Shown here: positions 50,040 to 59,944 of the stretch, piece by piece
Layout: every line of letters starts with the position of its first letter
Position numbering within the stretch: position 1 is the first letter of the stretch
Origin: Blastopirellula sediminis
GTDB lineage: Bacteria; Planctomycetota; Planctomycetia; Pirellulales; Pirellulaceae
Direction: 5' to 3'
Assembly: GCF_020966755.1 (NCBI RefSeq)
Contig: NZ_JAJKFT010000004.1
Location: forward strand, 1,178,001 to 1,242,000
Length of the DNA stretch: 64,000 nucleotides
The notes under the pieces: generated by a model
The model's input: the letters and a program-made list of their open reading frames with translations, nothing else
The model's database searches: none
Told to the model about the DNA's origin: nothing
Program-made: the position numbers and the translations under genes

Positions 50040-50825
50040 ATGGATGCGTTTCCGCAGGCGGCGCTCGACGAGATCCGACGTAGCGTCGGCGCCGTTCGAG
50101 TGGAAGCGCTGGACGAATTGCCTTCGACCAGTCGCTTCACCAAAGAGAACGCCGAAGCGATCTCCGCGAGCATTCCGTACGTCGTCGTCGCGGAGCGGCA
50201 AACGGCCGGTCGTGGTCGCGGTGAGAACCAGTGGCATGCGACTGATGGCGCGCTCACCTTTACCGCCGTCTTTGATCAAGCGACCTTGCCGATTCCGCTT
50301 GAGCGTTGGCCGCAAGCGTCGCTGATGACGGCGGTCGCGGTGGCCGAAGCGCTGGAGTCGCTCGTCCCCGACGAGTCGATCTACGTGAAGTGGCCGAACG
50401 ACATCTACAGTCGCGGTCGGAAGCTGTGCGGCATTCTGCTCGAACGGACCGAGTCGCCCCGTCCGCTGCTTCATCTGGGGATCGGCGTCAACGTGAATAA
50501 CTCGCTCGAAGGGGCGCCCAGCGAAGTCCGCGATCGAGCGATTTCGTTGACCGAGATCAGCGGCAGCGAGTTTTTTCTCCCCGATGTGCTGCTCGCGATC
50601 TTGCAGCGGATGCAAGCGAACTTCGAATTGTGCGCAAGCGATCTGACGCCGCTAGCGGACGCCTGGCGGCGACGTTGTCTCCTGAGCGGTCGTAAGGTGG
50701 AAATTCAGTCCGGCGAACAGGCGATCGCCGGGATTTGCGGTGGAATCGATAATTCCGGCGCTCTGCTCGTCGATTCTCCGGGGGGAGTTCGGCGAATCTT
50801 GGCCGGTGTGGTGACGCGGTTCTAG
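50040..50825 (+). CDS. birA: Biotin-[acetyl-CoA-carboxylase/pyruvate-carboxylase] ligase
   Basis: 261 aa. Biotin/AMP-binding loop GRGRGENQW, then LTFTAVF, KWPNDIY and GRKLCGILLERT, all typical of class I BirA. There is no N-terminal winged helix, so it is a ligase only and not a repressor. A small C-terminal SH3-like domain follows (LSGRKVEIQSGEQAIAGICG). Lies three bases after pyc and should share its mRNA, matching the enzyme with its substrate. Confidence 0.94.
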   Translation: MDAFPQAALDEIRRSVGAVRVEALDELPSTSRFTKENAEAISASIPYVVVAERQTAGRGRGENQWHATDGALTFTAVFDQATLPIPLERWPQASLMTAVAVAEALESLVPDESIYVKWPNDIYSRGRKLCGILLERTESPRPLLHLGIGVNVNNSLEGAPSEVRDRAISLTEISGSEFFLPDVLLAILQRMQANFELCASDLTPLADAWRRRCLLSGRKVEIQSGEQAIAGICGGIDNSGALLVDSPGGVRRILAGVVTRF

Positions 50826-50912
50826 AATTTCGAAATAATCTCGCGCAAAATAGATGCGCCTCAATTCACTTCTCACGCCTCCACCCCCGTCCTTGACTGA
50901 AAGGTCCACACG

Positions 50913-52064
50913 ATGCTGCGTCGTTGTCTCACCGCAGGTTCCCTTCTGTTGCTCGCGCTGCCGCTGCTGGCTCACGGCGAAGAGCAACTGAAGTTCAAGA
51001 AGACTCAGGTTGAAACCAAATTCCGTAGCGAAGGTTGCGCCGTCGGCGACTTCAATCGCGACGGCTTGATGGACATTTCGGCCGGCAGCGTCTGGTACGA
51101 AGCGCCCGATTGGAAGATGCACCTGATTCGCGAAAAGGCGGATGAATACGATCCGAAGAACTACAGCGATTCGTTCTGCAACTTCGCCGAAGACGTGAAT
51201 CACGACGGCTGGACCGACGTGCTGGTGGTCGACTTCCCCGGCAAGCAGACCTGGTGGTTCGAGAACCCGGGCAAAGAAGAAAAGACATGGGTTCGTCATG
51301 AGATGGTGCCGATCACCAACAACGAAAGCCCCGACATGCGGGACGTCACCGGCGACGGCAAGCGGGAACTGGTCTTTGCGTTTGATCCGGGCAAGAAGGT
51401 CGGCTACGCCGCGCCGGCCGAAGATCCGAACGCTCCGTGGATCATCACCGCGGTTTCGGAAGAGAACGCCCCCGGCACCGATCGATACTCGCACGGCATC
51501 GGCGCCGGCGACGTCAATAACGACGGCCGCAACGACATCCTGGTCACCGCCGGTTGGTGGGAAGCGCCGGAAGATCGAAGCCAAACGCCTTGGAAGTTCC
51601 ACCCGGCTGACTTTGGCGAAAAGTGCGGCCATATGTACGTCTACGACTTCGATGGCGACGGCGACAACGACGTGATCAGCAGCAGCGCCCACGACTACGG
51701 CGTCTGGTGGTACGAACAAACGCCGGATGGTTTCAAGCGGCACATCATCGACAAGTCGTTCTCGCAGACCCACTCGTCCCACCTGGTCGACATGAACGGC
51801 GACGGTTTGCCCGACTACGTCACCGGCAAGCGTCACTGGGCGCACGGCGGTCGCGATCCCGGCGGCAACGATCCGGCCCTCATGTGCTGGTACGAACTGT
51901 CGCGCAAAGATGGCAAAGCGGTCTGGACTGCGCACATCTTCGACGACAACAGCGGCATCGGCACCCAGTTTGAAGTGGCCGACATGAACGGCGACGGTTT
52001 GCTCGACGTCATCACGTCGAACAAGCAAGGGGTCTTCGTTTTCGAGCAGGTTCGCGAGAAATAG
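50913..52064 (+). CDS. Secreted FG-GAP/VCBS beta-propeller protein
   Basis: 383 aa. Signal peptide (CLTAGSLLLLALPLLAHG, residues about 5-22). At least seven calcium-loop repeats of the form D-x-[ND]-x-DG follow: GDFNRDGLMDI, DVNHDGWTDVL, DVTGDGKRELV, DVNNDGRNDIL, DFDGDGDNDVI, DMNGDGLPDYV and DMNGDGLLDVI. These fold as an integrin-alpha-like seven-bladed propeller. Planctomycetes have many such secreted proteins; ligand unknown. No enzymatic domain. Confidence 0.9.
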   Translation: MLRRCLTAGSLLLLALPLLAHGEEQLKFKKTQVETKFRSEGCAVGDFNRDGLMDISAGSVWYEAPDWKMHLIREKADEYDPKNYSDSFCNFAEDVNHDGWTDVLVVDFPGKQTWWFENPGKEEKTWVRHEMVPITNNESPDMRDVTGDGKRELVFAFDPGKKVGYAAPAEDPNAPWIITAVSEENAPGTDRYSHGIGAGDVNNDGRNDILVTAGWWEAPEDRSQTPWKFHPADFGEKCGHMYVYDFDGDGDNDVISSSAHDYGVWWYEQTPDGFKRHIIDKSFSQTHSSHLVDMNGDGLPDYVTGKRHWAHGGRDPGGNDPALMCWYELSRKDGKAVWTAHIFDDNSGIGTQFEVADMNGDGLLDVITSNKQGVFVFEQVREK

Positions 52065-52071
52065 TCTTCAA

Positions 52072-52182
52072 CTTGGTGCCATGCTCTCGCGGCGATAGCC
52101 GAGTGAGCATGTCTTCAATGCGTTGTAAGCAGGGCAAAGACATGCTCATCCGGCGAAGACGCCGCAAGAGCATGGCACCAAG
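52072..52182. repeat. Nested inverted repeat between convergent genes, type B
   Basis: Outer arms 52072-52094 and 52160-52182 pair at 22 of 23 positions (CTTGGTGCCATGCTCTCGCGG...); inner arms 52104-52115 and 52137-52148 pair perfectly (TGAGCATGTCTT). Different sequence family from the type A elements. It may also serve as bidirectional terminator. Confidence 0.8.
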
Positions 52183-52196
52183 GGGAGAAATAATCG

Positions 52197-52994
52197 CTAC
52201 AGCATGTAGCAGTAGTGGTAGAGGAAAACGCCGGCAGCCATCGACACGTTGAGCGAATCGCTGCCGCGCTCCATCGGGATCGTCACGCGCCGATCGGCCA
52301 GGGCGATCACGTCAGCCTCTAGCCCGAATCCTTCATTGCCAAACAGCAAGGCGGTGCGTGAACAGCGCACCGCCTCTTTCTTTAGGTGCGTGGCCGATTC
52401 GTCCAGCACGGTGGCGATCAGCTCAAAGCCGAGCGACTTGGCGGTCTGCAATTGCTCGAGCAGATGGGGCGTTTCGACGATCGGAATCTTGAACGCGTGT
52501 CCTGTCGAGACGCGTAACGCGCGGCGGGAGAAGGGATCGCCGCAGCGATCGTCGATCAGCAGAGCGTCGGCGCCAAAGGCGCTGCTCGCGCGAATCAAAC
52601 TGCCGAGATTCTCTGGATCGACGACTTGAGCGGCGACCGCCAGGGTGAGTCGCTCTTGATCGGGCCAGTCGACTTGTCGCAGGTCGGTCAGATCAGGTCG
52701 ACGCCCGCACGCCATCACGCCGCGGTGAAAGTTAAAGCCGACCAGTTCTTGAATCTGCTGCCGCGGCAGACAGTAGATCGGCGTTGCTTCCCGCCCCGGC
52801 GGCAAGTCAGGAACCTTGGCTGGATCGTCGACCAGGATCGACTCGACCTCAAGCGTACTGGCGAGCAGACGCTCGACCAGAAAGCGGCTCTCGGCGATCA
52901 ACAGGCCGGTATCGCGATGATCGCGTTTGCCAGCCAGGCCGCAATACGGGACCAGCCGCGGATCGTTTAACGTTTCTAGATGCTCGACGTTCAT
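52197..52994 (-). CDS. SpoU/TrmH-family RNA 2'-O-methyltransferase
   Basis: 265 aa from ATG 52994 (MNVEHLETLNDPRLVPY), preferred over a further 12 residues of open frame. The N-terminal substrate-binding part is followed by the SPOUT knot motifs: NLGSLIRASSAFGADALLID (motif 1), LLFGNEGFGLEAD (motif 2) and IPMERGSDSLNVSMAAGVFL (motif 3). The enzyme methylates 2'-OH of tRNA or rRNA with SAM; the exact target is not readable. Confidence 0.93.
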   Translation of the reverse strand: MNVEHLETLNDPRLVPYCGLAGKRDHRDTGLLIAESRFLVERLLASTLEVESILVDDPAKVPDLPPGREATPIYCLPRQQIQELVGFNFHRGVMACGRRPDLTDLRQVDWPDQERLTLAVAAQVVDPENLGSLIRASSAFGADALLIDDRCGDPFSRRALRVSTGHAFKIPIVETPHLLEQLQTAKSLGFELIATVLDESATHLKKEAVRCSRTALLFGNEGFGLEADVIALADRRVTIPMERGSDSLNVSMAAGVFLYHYCYML

Positions 52995-53077
52995 TCGCCC
53001 ATTACAGCCGAAACTGGGGTAACTGGGCAACGACCCAAACAGAGGTCGGCGACGCAGCGAAACCAGCTTCGAAATAA

Positions 53078-53113
53078 AAGAGGGAGAACAAGTATAGCCC
53101 TGTTCTCCCTCTT
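53078..53113 (-). terminator. Terminator of the TGGC-repeat gene
   Basis: A 13-bp perfect stem (53078-53090 with 53101-53113, loop of ten) is followed on the minus strand by TTATTTCG. It lies after the stop of the minus-strand gene 53189-53470. Confidence 0.75.
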
Positions 53114-53188
53114 CCGCCTATTGAATCCGTCCTCGGCAAATCTTGGTCGCCAAGCGTTCATGCTGTGCGACGTGCGCTGGGCGCGAGC

Positions 53189-53470
53189 TTAGTTGCAACC
53201 GCCAACGGTGCATCCGCCGGTCGAGCAACCACCGGTGGTGCAACCGCCAGTCGTGCATCCGCCGGTGTAGCAACCGCCGGTTTCGCAGCTGCTATAGCAG
53301 CGACGGCCGCAGTGGCGATGGCCGCGATGACGACCGAACAGGGCGACGTCCGAATCGCTCGACGCGCTGACCATCATCGTGGGCAGGGTGAGAGCAACGA
53401 CCAGCGCGACGGTCGCAGCGACAACGCAGAAAACTCGAACAGCCTTTTGAAGCGAACTTGCCGACTTCAT
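53189..53470 (-). CDS. Cysteine-rich TGGC-repeat exported protein
   Basis: 93 aa; AGGGAGGA is a strong Shine-Dalgarno. The N-terminal hydrophobic segment (VFCVVAATVALVVALTLPTM) is a signal peptide or anchor. A basic His-rich bridge (RHRGHRHCGRRC) leads to a C-terminal run of six G-G-C units with T, Y, S or V between, spaced five residues apart (TGGCYTGGCTTGGC ...). The pattern suggests a metal-binding or disulfide-linked surface peptide. No family known to me. The DNA of the repeats is itself a 15-base tandem repeat, open to copy-number change. Confidence 0.8.
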   Translation of the reverse strand: MKSASSLQKAVRVFCVVAATVALVVALTLPTMMVSASSDSDVALFGRHRGHRHCGRRCYSSCETGGCYTGGCTTGGCTTGGCSTGGCTVGGCN

Positions 53471-53761
53471 ACCACAATCCTCCCTGTGAATGGGGCAAAT
53501 AGAAAATACTTACCGGTTACAGAGTCTGAGTCGTACCGGCGAAGTTTATTGTTGCATGCGCGCCAACCGCTGTGGATGCCCCACGATCAGTCTGCGGGTT
53601 GCTAGGACTTTGTAGATTGCCCGAACTGCCAAGAAATTTGGACAAAGTTGCGGTGCGAAGCGCTCTGGCACGTCGCTTGCAATCACAACGTCATCGCTTG
53701 AATATGCGGAGTTCGTTTCCTTTCAAGCGATACTCCTATCCCTCAATGATGGAGCAAAATC

Positions 53762-53992
53762 ATGAAGAACGCCTTATGTGACGATTTGCCGCATTTGTCC
53801 GCCAAAGAAATTGCAACGCGCTGTCAGGCGATCCGGATGAAGTGGAGCGGACTCGAAACGGAGCTCCGCAAGATGGATGGCGAGCGGCGCATGCGGGTGT
53901 TGGATCGTACGTTGCAATATGGCTCCGTCGAAGCTCCTGTGCGACGTCGTACAAAGCCGTCGCTCCAGTTCGTCCAATTGATTGCTGGTTAA
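53762..53992 (+). CDS. Small hypothetical protein
   Basis: 76 aa. GGAG lies about eight bases before ATG, which supports translation. Mostly helical and charged (HLSAKEIATRCQAIRMKWSG, then LRKMDGERRMRVLDRTL) with no known domain. No signal peptide. The following dehydrogenase gene is on the same strand about 100 bases on. Confidence 0.55.
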   Translation: MKNALCDDLPHLSAKEIATRCQAIRMKWSGLETELRKMDGERRMRVLDRTLQYGSVEAPVRRRTKPSLQFVQLIAG

Positions 53993-54092
53993 AAAAAAGG
54001 CAATCGAAGATTTGGGGGAAAGAAAATCCCCCGGTCGCAGCATAAGATGCAAAGAGGACTTCCTCGTTCGTCTTATCGAAGGATATGCCGCC

Positions 54093-55040
54093 GTGAAATG
54101 CATCGCGATTCAATCGTACGGACCTGCGACGCGACTCCAGATGATGGAGATGCCGCGGCCTGAGGTCGGCCCGCATCAGATATTGATCCGGGTCAAAGCG
54201 GCCAGCGTCAATCCGGTCGACTGGAAACTGCGGAGCGGCATGGTGCGGTGGATCGTTCCGCTAAAGTTTCCCGCGATTCTCGGCTTTGACGTCGCCGGCG
54301 AGATCGAGTCGGTTGGCGCCGAGTTGAGCGGCAAATGGAACGTCGGCGAGCAGGTCTGCGGTTACGCTCCTTCTCCGCCGGGTGGATGTTACGCCGAGTT
54401 CGTAGCGATCGACGCCGAACATGTCTTGCGAAAGCCGGAAAACCTCTCGCCGATTGAAGGGGCGTCGATTCCGCTGGCGGCGTCGACCGCCTGGCAGGCG
54501 CTGTTTGACCTTTGTTCGCTGCGTCCCGGCGACGACGTTTTGATCAACGGCGCTTCGGGAGGGGTCGGTATCTTTGCGACGCAGATCGCCAAGATTCATC
54601 ATGCGAAGGTGACCGCCGTCTGCAGCGGAAGGAACGAAGGACTCGTCCGCGAGTTGGGAGCGGACGAAGTGATTAACTATCACGAGGTCGATTTCACCCA
54701 GCAAAAGCAAAAGTACGACGTGATCTTTGACGCGGTCGGCAAAGCGTCGTTTCGCGATTGCTGCCGAGTGCTCGATCGGTATGGACGGTTCGCAACCACC
54801 TTACCGTCGGTCGAGACGGTCGCTTACTCCGTCTTCTCAAAGCTCCAGCGTCGCAGCTGCGGGATGGTCTTGGCGTCGTCTCGAAAGAAGGATCTGCAAG
54901 CGATCTACGGACTCGCCGAGCAAGGAAAGCTACGCACGATTATCGACGAGGTCTTCCCGCTCGACCGCGCGGCCGACGCGCATCGCAAGAGCGAAGATGG
55001 TCACGCGGTCGGAAAGATAGTATTGCAAGTGGCCGATTAG
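54093..55040 (+). CDS. Zinc-independent MDR dehydrogenase (quinone-reductase-like)
   Basis: 315 aa from a GTG at 54093, which has AAGGA at ten bases and begins at the conserved MKCIAIQSYG-like strand; an in-frame ATG at 53982 would add an unrelated tail. NAD(P)-binding motif LINGASGGVGIFATQIAKIH, an N-terminal GroES-like domain (VNPVDWKLRSGMVR, GFDVAGEIESVG). Catalytic zinc ligands of alcohol dehydrogenases are absent, so it fits the quinone oxidoreductase/zeta-crystallin branch. Reduces a quinone or alkenal with NADPH (family knowledge). Confidence 0.9.
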   Translation: MKCIAIQSYGPATRLQMMEMPRPEVGPHQILIRVKAASVNPVDWKLRSGMVRWIVPLKFPAILGFDVAGEIESVGAELSGKWNVGEQVCGYAPSPPGGCYAEFVAIDAEHVLRKPENLSPIEGASIPLAASTAWQALFDLCSLRPGDDVLINGASGGVGIFATQIAKIHHAKVTAVCSGRNEGLVRELGADEVINYHEVDFTQQKQKYDVIFDAVGKASFRDCCRVLDRYGRFATTLPSVETVAYSVFSKLQRRSCGMVLASSRKKDLQAIYGLAEQGKLRTIIDEVFPLDRAADAHRKSEDGHAVGKIVLQVAD

Positions 55041-55049
55041 TCAGGGCGG

Positions 55050-55508
55050 TTAATCTTTGTCGCCGCGATCTCGTTCCAGCGCCTCGATGTACCAGGTCGC
55101 CACCGCGTGCTCTTGTTTACGAATGGCGATGATAAACTGAATCGCCCGATCGGCGATTTCGCCTGCCAATTGTTCGACCAGCCCTTCGTTCGGTTCGGCA
55201 ATCTCGGCGGTGGCGGCGGCTCGTGTGAACTCGCTGAGAAAATGCTCCGACTCGGTACGGAGTCGTTCGTCTTCCGCACGCATCGTCAGTACATGCGATT
55301 CCAACGACGGATCTTCCAGTTCGATCTGTTTGTAGATGCTGACGTGATCTTTCAGTTTTTTCAGCAACGACTCTTGGACGGTGACGCAATTTGACTGGGC
55401 GGACTGGCACCATTCCGGCAGCTCACCGGGGATGATCGGCGTCTCAAGAAGATTTTCAAAATCTTCTAGCGCCTGATGAAGATCAGGCTTTGTTTCTACT
55501 TTTCCCAT
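55050..55508 (-). CDS. Helical hypothetical protein
   Basis: 152 aa from the ATG at 55508 (MGKVETKPDLHQALEDFENL). Almost entirely helical with charged heptads (LLKKLKDHVSIYKQIELEDP, LRTESEHFLSEFTRAAATAE, EIADRAIQFIIAIRKQEHAV). No family recognised, no signal peptide or TM. The longer open frame to 55622 would add an Arg/Gly-rich stretch that does not look like protein. Confidence 0.6.
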   Translation of the reverse strand: MGKVETKPDLHQALEDFENLLETPIIPGELPEWCQSAQSNCVTVQESLLKKLKDHVSIYKQIELEDPSLESHVLTMRAEDERLRTESEHFLSEFTRAAATAEIAEPNEGLVEQLAGEIADRAIQFIIAIRKQEHAVATWYIEALERDRGDKD

Positions 55509-57029
55509 GGTTCTACATCCTCGCTCTCGGAACCGGTTTGACGCGCGTCCTTTGAGCGACCGGCTCCCCGGTCCGCCTAAACGCCCAAGTTCCGCGCTCG
55601 CTTTCCCACGAAAGAAAGCCACATACTTTTATTGTTCGTTTGCTGCGACGGAAGGGAAAGAAAATGACGCCCGACGTCGAACTGGAATCGGCGCCGCTGC
55701 AATCATTTGCAGCCACTTGCGAGGGGGCACGGCATAAGTCGGAGGCGACATGCGATTTCTCCCCAATTCGCTGGCGACGGAATCGGGCTGCGCGAAATTG
55801 GCGACCGTTCCTGCGGGAGATTAAGAGTTGTTCAGATTGCGGTCAATGGTTGGTCACCGTCGCGGCGCAGGAGGTTTTGGCCGATTGGCACGCTTCAAGG
55901 CGAAACTGGCAGTAGTAGGACGGCTGATCGCTGGGAAGAAATCCCGCCCTCGTTAGTTGCGATGCCGCCGCTTAGGTTTGCCAGAATGACTCGCGGTCCA
56001 ACTGGCGACAAAGCGACCCGTTCGACGCTCCGGATCGGGCAGGAATTTGCGCGCTTCGGCAGCAGGACCCTCTGGCAATCTTTTGGTCAGTAGCGTTGTC
56101 TGTGGGATGCCGCATTCGAGAGCCGCCGCCGGCGTGATCCGAGGGCCTTACGGGACGACTAGCTTGTTCGCGGCCCAGACGTCATCTGCCGCATGGCGGA
56201 CTCCAGCGGCCAAGCGATAGAGAGCCGACGCACCCGCCGCGGTGCTGTTGGGTTCGCTCGACCGACGCCCAGGCGTCAAACGATATCGGCCGGGAATTGG
56301 CGATTTGTGCGCCGGATTCACGCCGTTATTTCTCTGGGGATCGTCGTAATGGCGGAGGACTCGGTTCGCTCTGCACTGGCAGATCTCGCCCCGGTTTAGA
56401 AAAAGACAAAAAGTCGCAAAATCATAGGCGTGCGTAACGGGTCCCATCAGCGTCGCGGCGAAACGGCCTGCGATTGCCTTGATGCCGAAGAATTCGGAGT
56501 GCAGGGAGGTCCAATGGCAGGGAAAACGAACCGGAGGCGATCATGCGGGCCCGTGTTCTTGAATTTATGTTGTCTTGTTGGCTGACGGCCAGTCCGTTTA
56601 TATTTCATCTTTCAGACTGCGCACGCGCACTATGGTGGACCGCTTTGGTCGCCGCCATCGGCGTTGGCGGCGCCTCCCAATTAACCGGTTGACTCCCGAC
56701 AGCCCTGTGAACGCTTGTTCATGTGCGTCGCGGCGTCCTGGCTAGTCGGCTTCAGGCGTTTCGGCTTGAAAGGGTCGCCTCGACCAGAAATGCAAAGAGA
56801 GATTGTCGTAGGGCTACAGTAGCTCATGTTTGCGCCATTTCCGAGTCACGCCGCATCATCGCCCCGGTTCCGGTACTCCGACTCCGTCAACTGCTTTTCC
56901 CCGAGAGACTGAGTAACCGAAAATAACCGACATACCTAAGAACCAAAGGTTCTCACGACCTGAGTTTCCTACGAATTCGTCGCGCACCTTCCTTTAAGGC
57001 TCCACCACTACACGGGAACGACCCGACCA
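55509..57029. other. Gene-poor region upstream of sucA
   Basis: About 1.5 kb with no reading frame that resembles a protein. Short frames (for example minus strand 56148-56447, ending AADDVWAANKLVVP) have no ribosome-binding site or recognisable fold. It may be decayed genes. No rRNA, tRNA, tmRNA or RNase P core was seen. The last about 150 bases should contain the sucAB promoter and leader. Confidence 0.55.
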
Positions 57030-59882
57030 ATGCGCACACCACTTTCGAAACGTCTTGACATTGATGTTCAAAACATGGCCTATGCAGCCGAGCTGCTAGA
57101 CGCCTACCGGGAGGATCCCAACAGCGTTCCGGATGACTGGCGCGAATTCTTCGGGCAACTGCCGAAGGCCAACGGCGAACCGGACGGTTACGCCAGCCTC
57201 GCTCCGCCGATCACGACCTCCAGCATGTTCAATCCGACCGGCGCAGCGGTCGAAGTCAACGGCGGACATGTCGCTAACGGCGGCTACGTCGCAATCAAGG
57301 GGGAGAAGGCGGGGAGCGCCGACGCTCTGTTGCAACATAGCGTCGACCGAATGATCACCGCTTTTCGCGCGTACGGTCACTTGCACTCGCGGCTCGATCC
57401 GCTCGGCCTGACCACCACGCCGGCGGCTCCGCTGTCGCCCGATCAGTTCGACATCAAGGATAGCGACCTCGATCGCTCGGTCTACGTCGACCGCGACGGC
57501 GAGATCGTTTTGACGACCGTCCGCGAACTGTTTGAACGTATGCAGCGGGTCTACTGCGGCGACGTCGGCATTCAGCTGCAGCACATCGACGACCACGTCG
57601 TTCGTCGCTGGCTGATCGAACAGGTCGAAGGGGACGATCGCAACACCTCGCTCGATCGCGACACGCAGCGGCGCATCTTGCAGCGTCTGACCGAAGCGAT
57701 GGTCTTCGAAGAGTTCGTCCGCAAAAAGTACCTCGGCGCCAAGACCTTCTCGCTGGAAGGTTCGGAAACGCTGATTCCGCTGCTCGACCTGGCGATCCAT
57801 GGTTTCGCCGAGCAAGGGGTGCGCGAGTTGGTTCTGGCGATGCCTCACCGCGGTCGCTTGAGCGTGCTGGCCAACGTGATCCGTCAGCCTCCCCGCGAAA
57901 TCTTCTCGCAGTTTGAAGACGCCGATCCGCAACGTCACATCGGCGGCGGCGACGTGAAGTACCACATGGGCGCCAGCGGCGATTACGTCGCCTCGTCGGG
58001 CCAGAAGGTTCACGTCTCCCTCTGCTTCAACCCGAGCCACCTCGAATACGTCGATCCGGTCGCGATGGGCCGTATGCGGGCCAAGCAGGATCGCCGCGGC
58101 GATACCGAACGCCAACTTGGCGCCGTCGTGCTGATTCACGGCGATGCGGCGTTCGCCGGCGAAGGGGTCGTGCAGGAAACGTTGAACCTCAGCCAGCTGA
58201 CCGGTTATCGCACCGGCGGTACGCTGCACGTGATCGTCAACAACCAGCTTGGCTTCACTACGCAGCCGCACGACTCGCGTTCGACCATTTACGCGACCGA
58301 CGTCGCTCGCATGCTGCAGTCGCCGATTTTCCACGTCAACGGCGAAAACCCGGCCGCCGTGTCGCAGGTCGTTTCGCTGGCGCTCGAATTCCGCCGCGCG
58401 CATCAGCGCGACGTCGTGATCGACATGTACTGCTTCCGCCGCTTCGGTCACAACGAAACGGACGAACCGAGCTTCACCCAGCCGCTGCTCTATCAGGCGA
58501 TCGAACATCACCGCTCGATTCGCGATCGGTTCCTCGACAACCTGGTCGAACTGGGGCAGTTTGAAGTGCAGGAAGCGGATGAGATGCTCACCCGCCACCA
58601 CGACTTCCTCCAGACCGAATACGAAATCGGTAAGGACCTGGTAGTCGAAGACCGCAAGCCGCAGAACGCTTGGGAAGGGTACTTCGGCGGTCCGCAGCCG
58701 GCGATTGGCCTGGACGATCCCGACACCGGCGTGCCGATCACGAAGCTCTCGAAGATTCTGCACAAGCTGACCGAGATCCCGAAGGGCTTCCACTTGCATC
58801 GCAAGTTGACCCGTCAGATGGAAGCGCGTCGCGATATGGCCGACGGAAAACGTCCGCTCGACTGGGCTTCGGCCGAAGCGTTGGCCTTCGCCAGCTTGTC
58901 GATGGCCGGTCGTCGCGTTCGTCTGTCCGGTCAGGACGCTCAGCGCGGTACGTTCAGTCAGCGCCACGGCGTGCTGCATGACGTCGTCACCGGCAAGACG
59001 CACAGCATCTTCTCGAAGCTGTCGCCCGATCAAGCGCCGGTCGAAATGGTAAACAGCCCGTTGAGCGAAGTCGGCGTGCTCGGCTTTGACTACGGCTATA
59101 GCTTGGACTTCCCCGAAGCGCTCGTCGCGTGGGAAGCGCAGTTCGGCGACTTCGGCAACTGCGCCCAGGTGATCGTCGACGAGTTCATCTCCGGCGCCGA
59201 AGACAAGTGGAACCGCCTCAGCGGCATCATCATGCTGCTGCCGCACGGCTACGAAGGGCAGGGCCCAGAACACTCCAGCGGCCGCTTGGAACGCTTCCTG
59301 GCGATCGGCGCCGAGGACAATATCCAGGTCGCCTTCCCGTCTACGCCGGCTCAGTACTTCCACTTGCTCCGTCGTCAGACGTTGCGAAAGTGGCGTAAGC
59401 CGCTGGTGATTTTCACTCCAAAGAGCCTGCTGCGTCATCCATCGGCGGTGTCGACGCTCGAGGAATTGGCCGACGGCGAATTCCAAAACATTCTACCCGA
59501 CGTTACGGTCGATCCGAAGAACGTCCGCCGCATCATGCTCTGCTCCGGCAAGCTCTACTACGAACTCGACGCCTATCGCCACGAGCATGGGATCGACGAC
59601 ATCGCGATCGTCCGGATCGAAAAGCTCCATCCGCTCCGCAGCGGCGAAGTGGTCGAAGCTCTGGAAGAGTACCCGAGCGATTGCCGCGTTACCTGGGTTC
59701 AGGAAGAGCCGATCAACATGGGCGCCTGGCCGCACTGGGCGACGCGTTTCTCTGGTCACCGCATCGGCGACCACGAACTGCACGTCGTGGGACGTCCTCG
59801 TTCGGCGAGCCCGGCGACCGGCTCGAAGAGCGCTCACCTTTGGGAACAAGCGGACCTGCTCGAGCGAGCTTTCGCCGACTAA
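57030..59882 (+). CDS. sucA: 2-oxoglutarate dehydrogenase E1 component
   Basis: 950 aa, normal. N-terminal E1 helix [20 protein letters not shown], then [33 protein letters not shown] (substrate His), ThDP-binding [20 protein letters not shown] ... [22 protein letters not shown] and the C-terminal [19 protein letters not shown]. It decarboxylates 2-oxoglutarate with thiamine diphosphate and passes succinyl to the E2 lipoyl group. Followed by sucB 62 bases downstream. E3 (lpd) is not in the window. Confidence 0.97.
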   Translation: MRTPLSKRLDIDVQNMAYAAELLDAYREDPNSVPDDWREFFGQLPKANGEPDGYASLAPPITTSSMFNPTGAAVEVNGGHVANGGYVAIKGEKAGSADALLQHSVDRMITAFRAYGHLHSRLDPLGLTTTPAAPLSPDQFDIKDSDLDRSVYVDRDGEIVLTTVRELFERMQRVYCGDVGIQLQHIDDHVVRRWLIEQVEGDDRNTSLDRDTQRRILQRLTEAMVFEEFVRKKYLGAKTFSLEGSETLIPLLDLAIHGFAEQGVRELVLAMPHRGRLSVLANVIRQPPREIFSQFEDADPQRHIGGGDVKYHMGASGDYVASSGQKVHVSLCFNPSHLEYVDPVAMGRMRAKQDRRGDTERQLGAVVLIHGDAAFAGEGVVQETLNLSQLTGYRTGGTLHVIVNNQLGFTTQPHDSRSTIYATDVARMLQSPIFHVNGENPAAVSQVVSLALEFRRAHQRDVVIDMYCFRRFGHNETDEPSFTQPLLYQAIEHHRSIRDRFLDNLVELGQFEVQEADEMLTRHHDFLQTEYEIGKDLVVEDRKPQNAWEGYFGGPQPAIGLDDPDTGVPITKLSKILHKLTEIPKGFHLHRKLTRQMEARRDMADGKRPLDWASAEALAFASLSMAGRRVRLSGQDAQRGTFSQRHGVLHDVVTGKTHSIFSKLSPDQAPVEMVNSPLSEVGVLGFDYGYSLDFPEALVAWEAQFGDFGNCAQVIVDEFISGAEDKWNRLSGIIMLLPHGYEGQGPEHSSGRLERFLAIGAEDNIQVAFPSTPAQYFHLLRRQTLRKWRKPLVIFTPKSLLRHPSAVSTLEELADGEFQNILPDVTVDPKNVRRIMLCSGKLYYELDAYRHEHGIDDIAIVRIEKLHPLRSGEVVEALEEYPSDCRVTWVQEEPINMGAWPHWATRFSGHRIGDHELHVVGRPRSASPATGSKSAHLWEQADLLERAFAD

Positions 59883-59944
59883 CCGCGCTGTCGATTCAAC
59901 TTGTACACTCACCAATTAGCCAACCAGAATTTTTAAAGAAACCA

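Noticed and set aside
56148-56447. 99-codon minus-strand frame in the gene-poor region
   Set aside because: No ribosome-binding site and no recognisable fold; could be the end of a decayed gene but cannot be supported.
57096-59486. 796-codon frame antisense to sucA
   Set aside because: Shadow of the GC-rich codon pattern of sucA, which is unmistakable on the other strand. The antisense protein is Arg/His/Val-rich with no domain.
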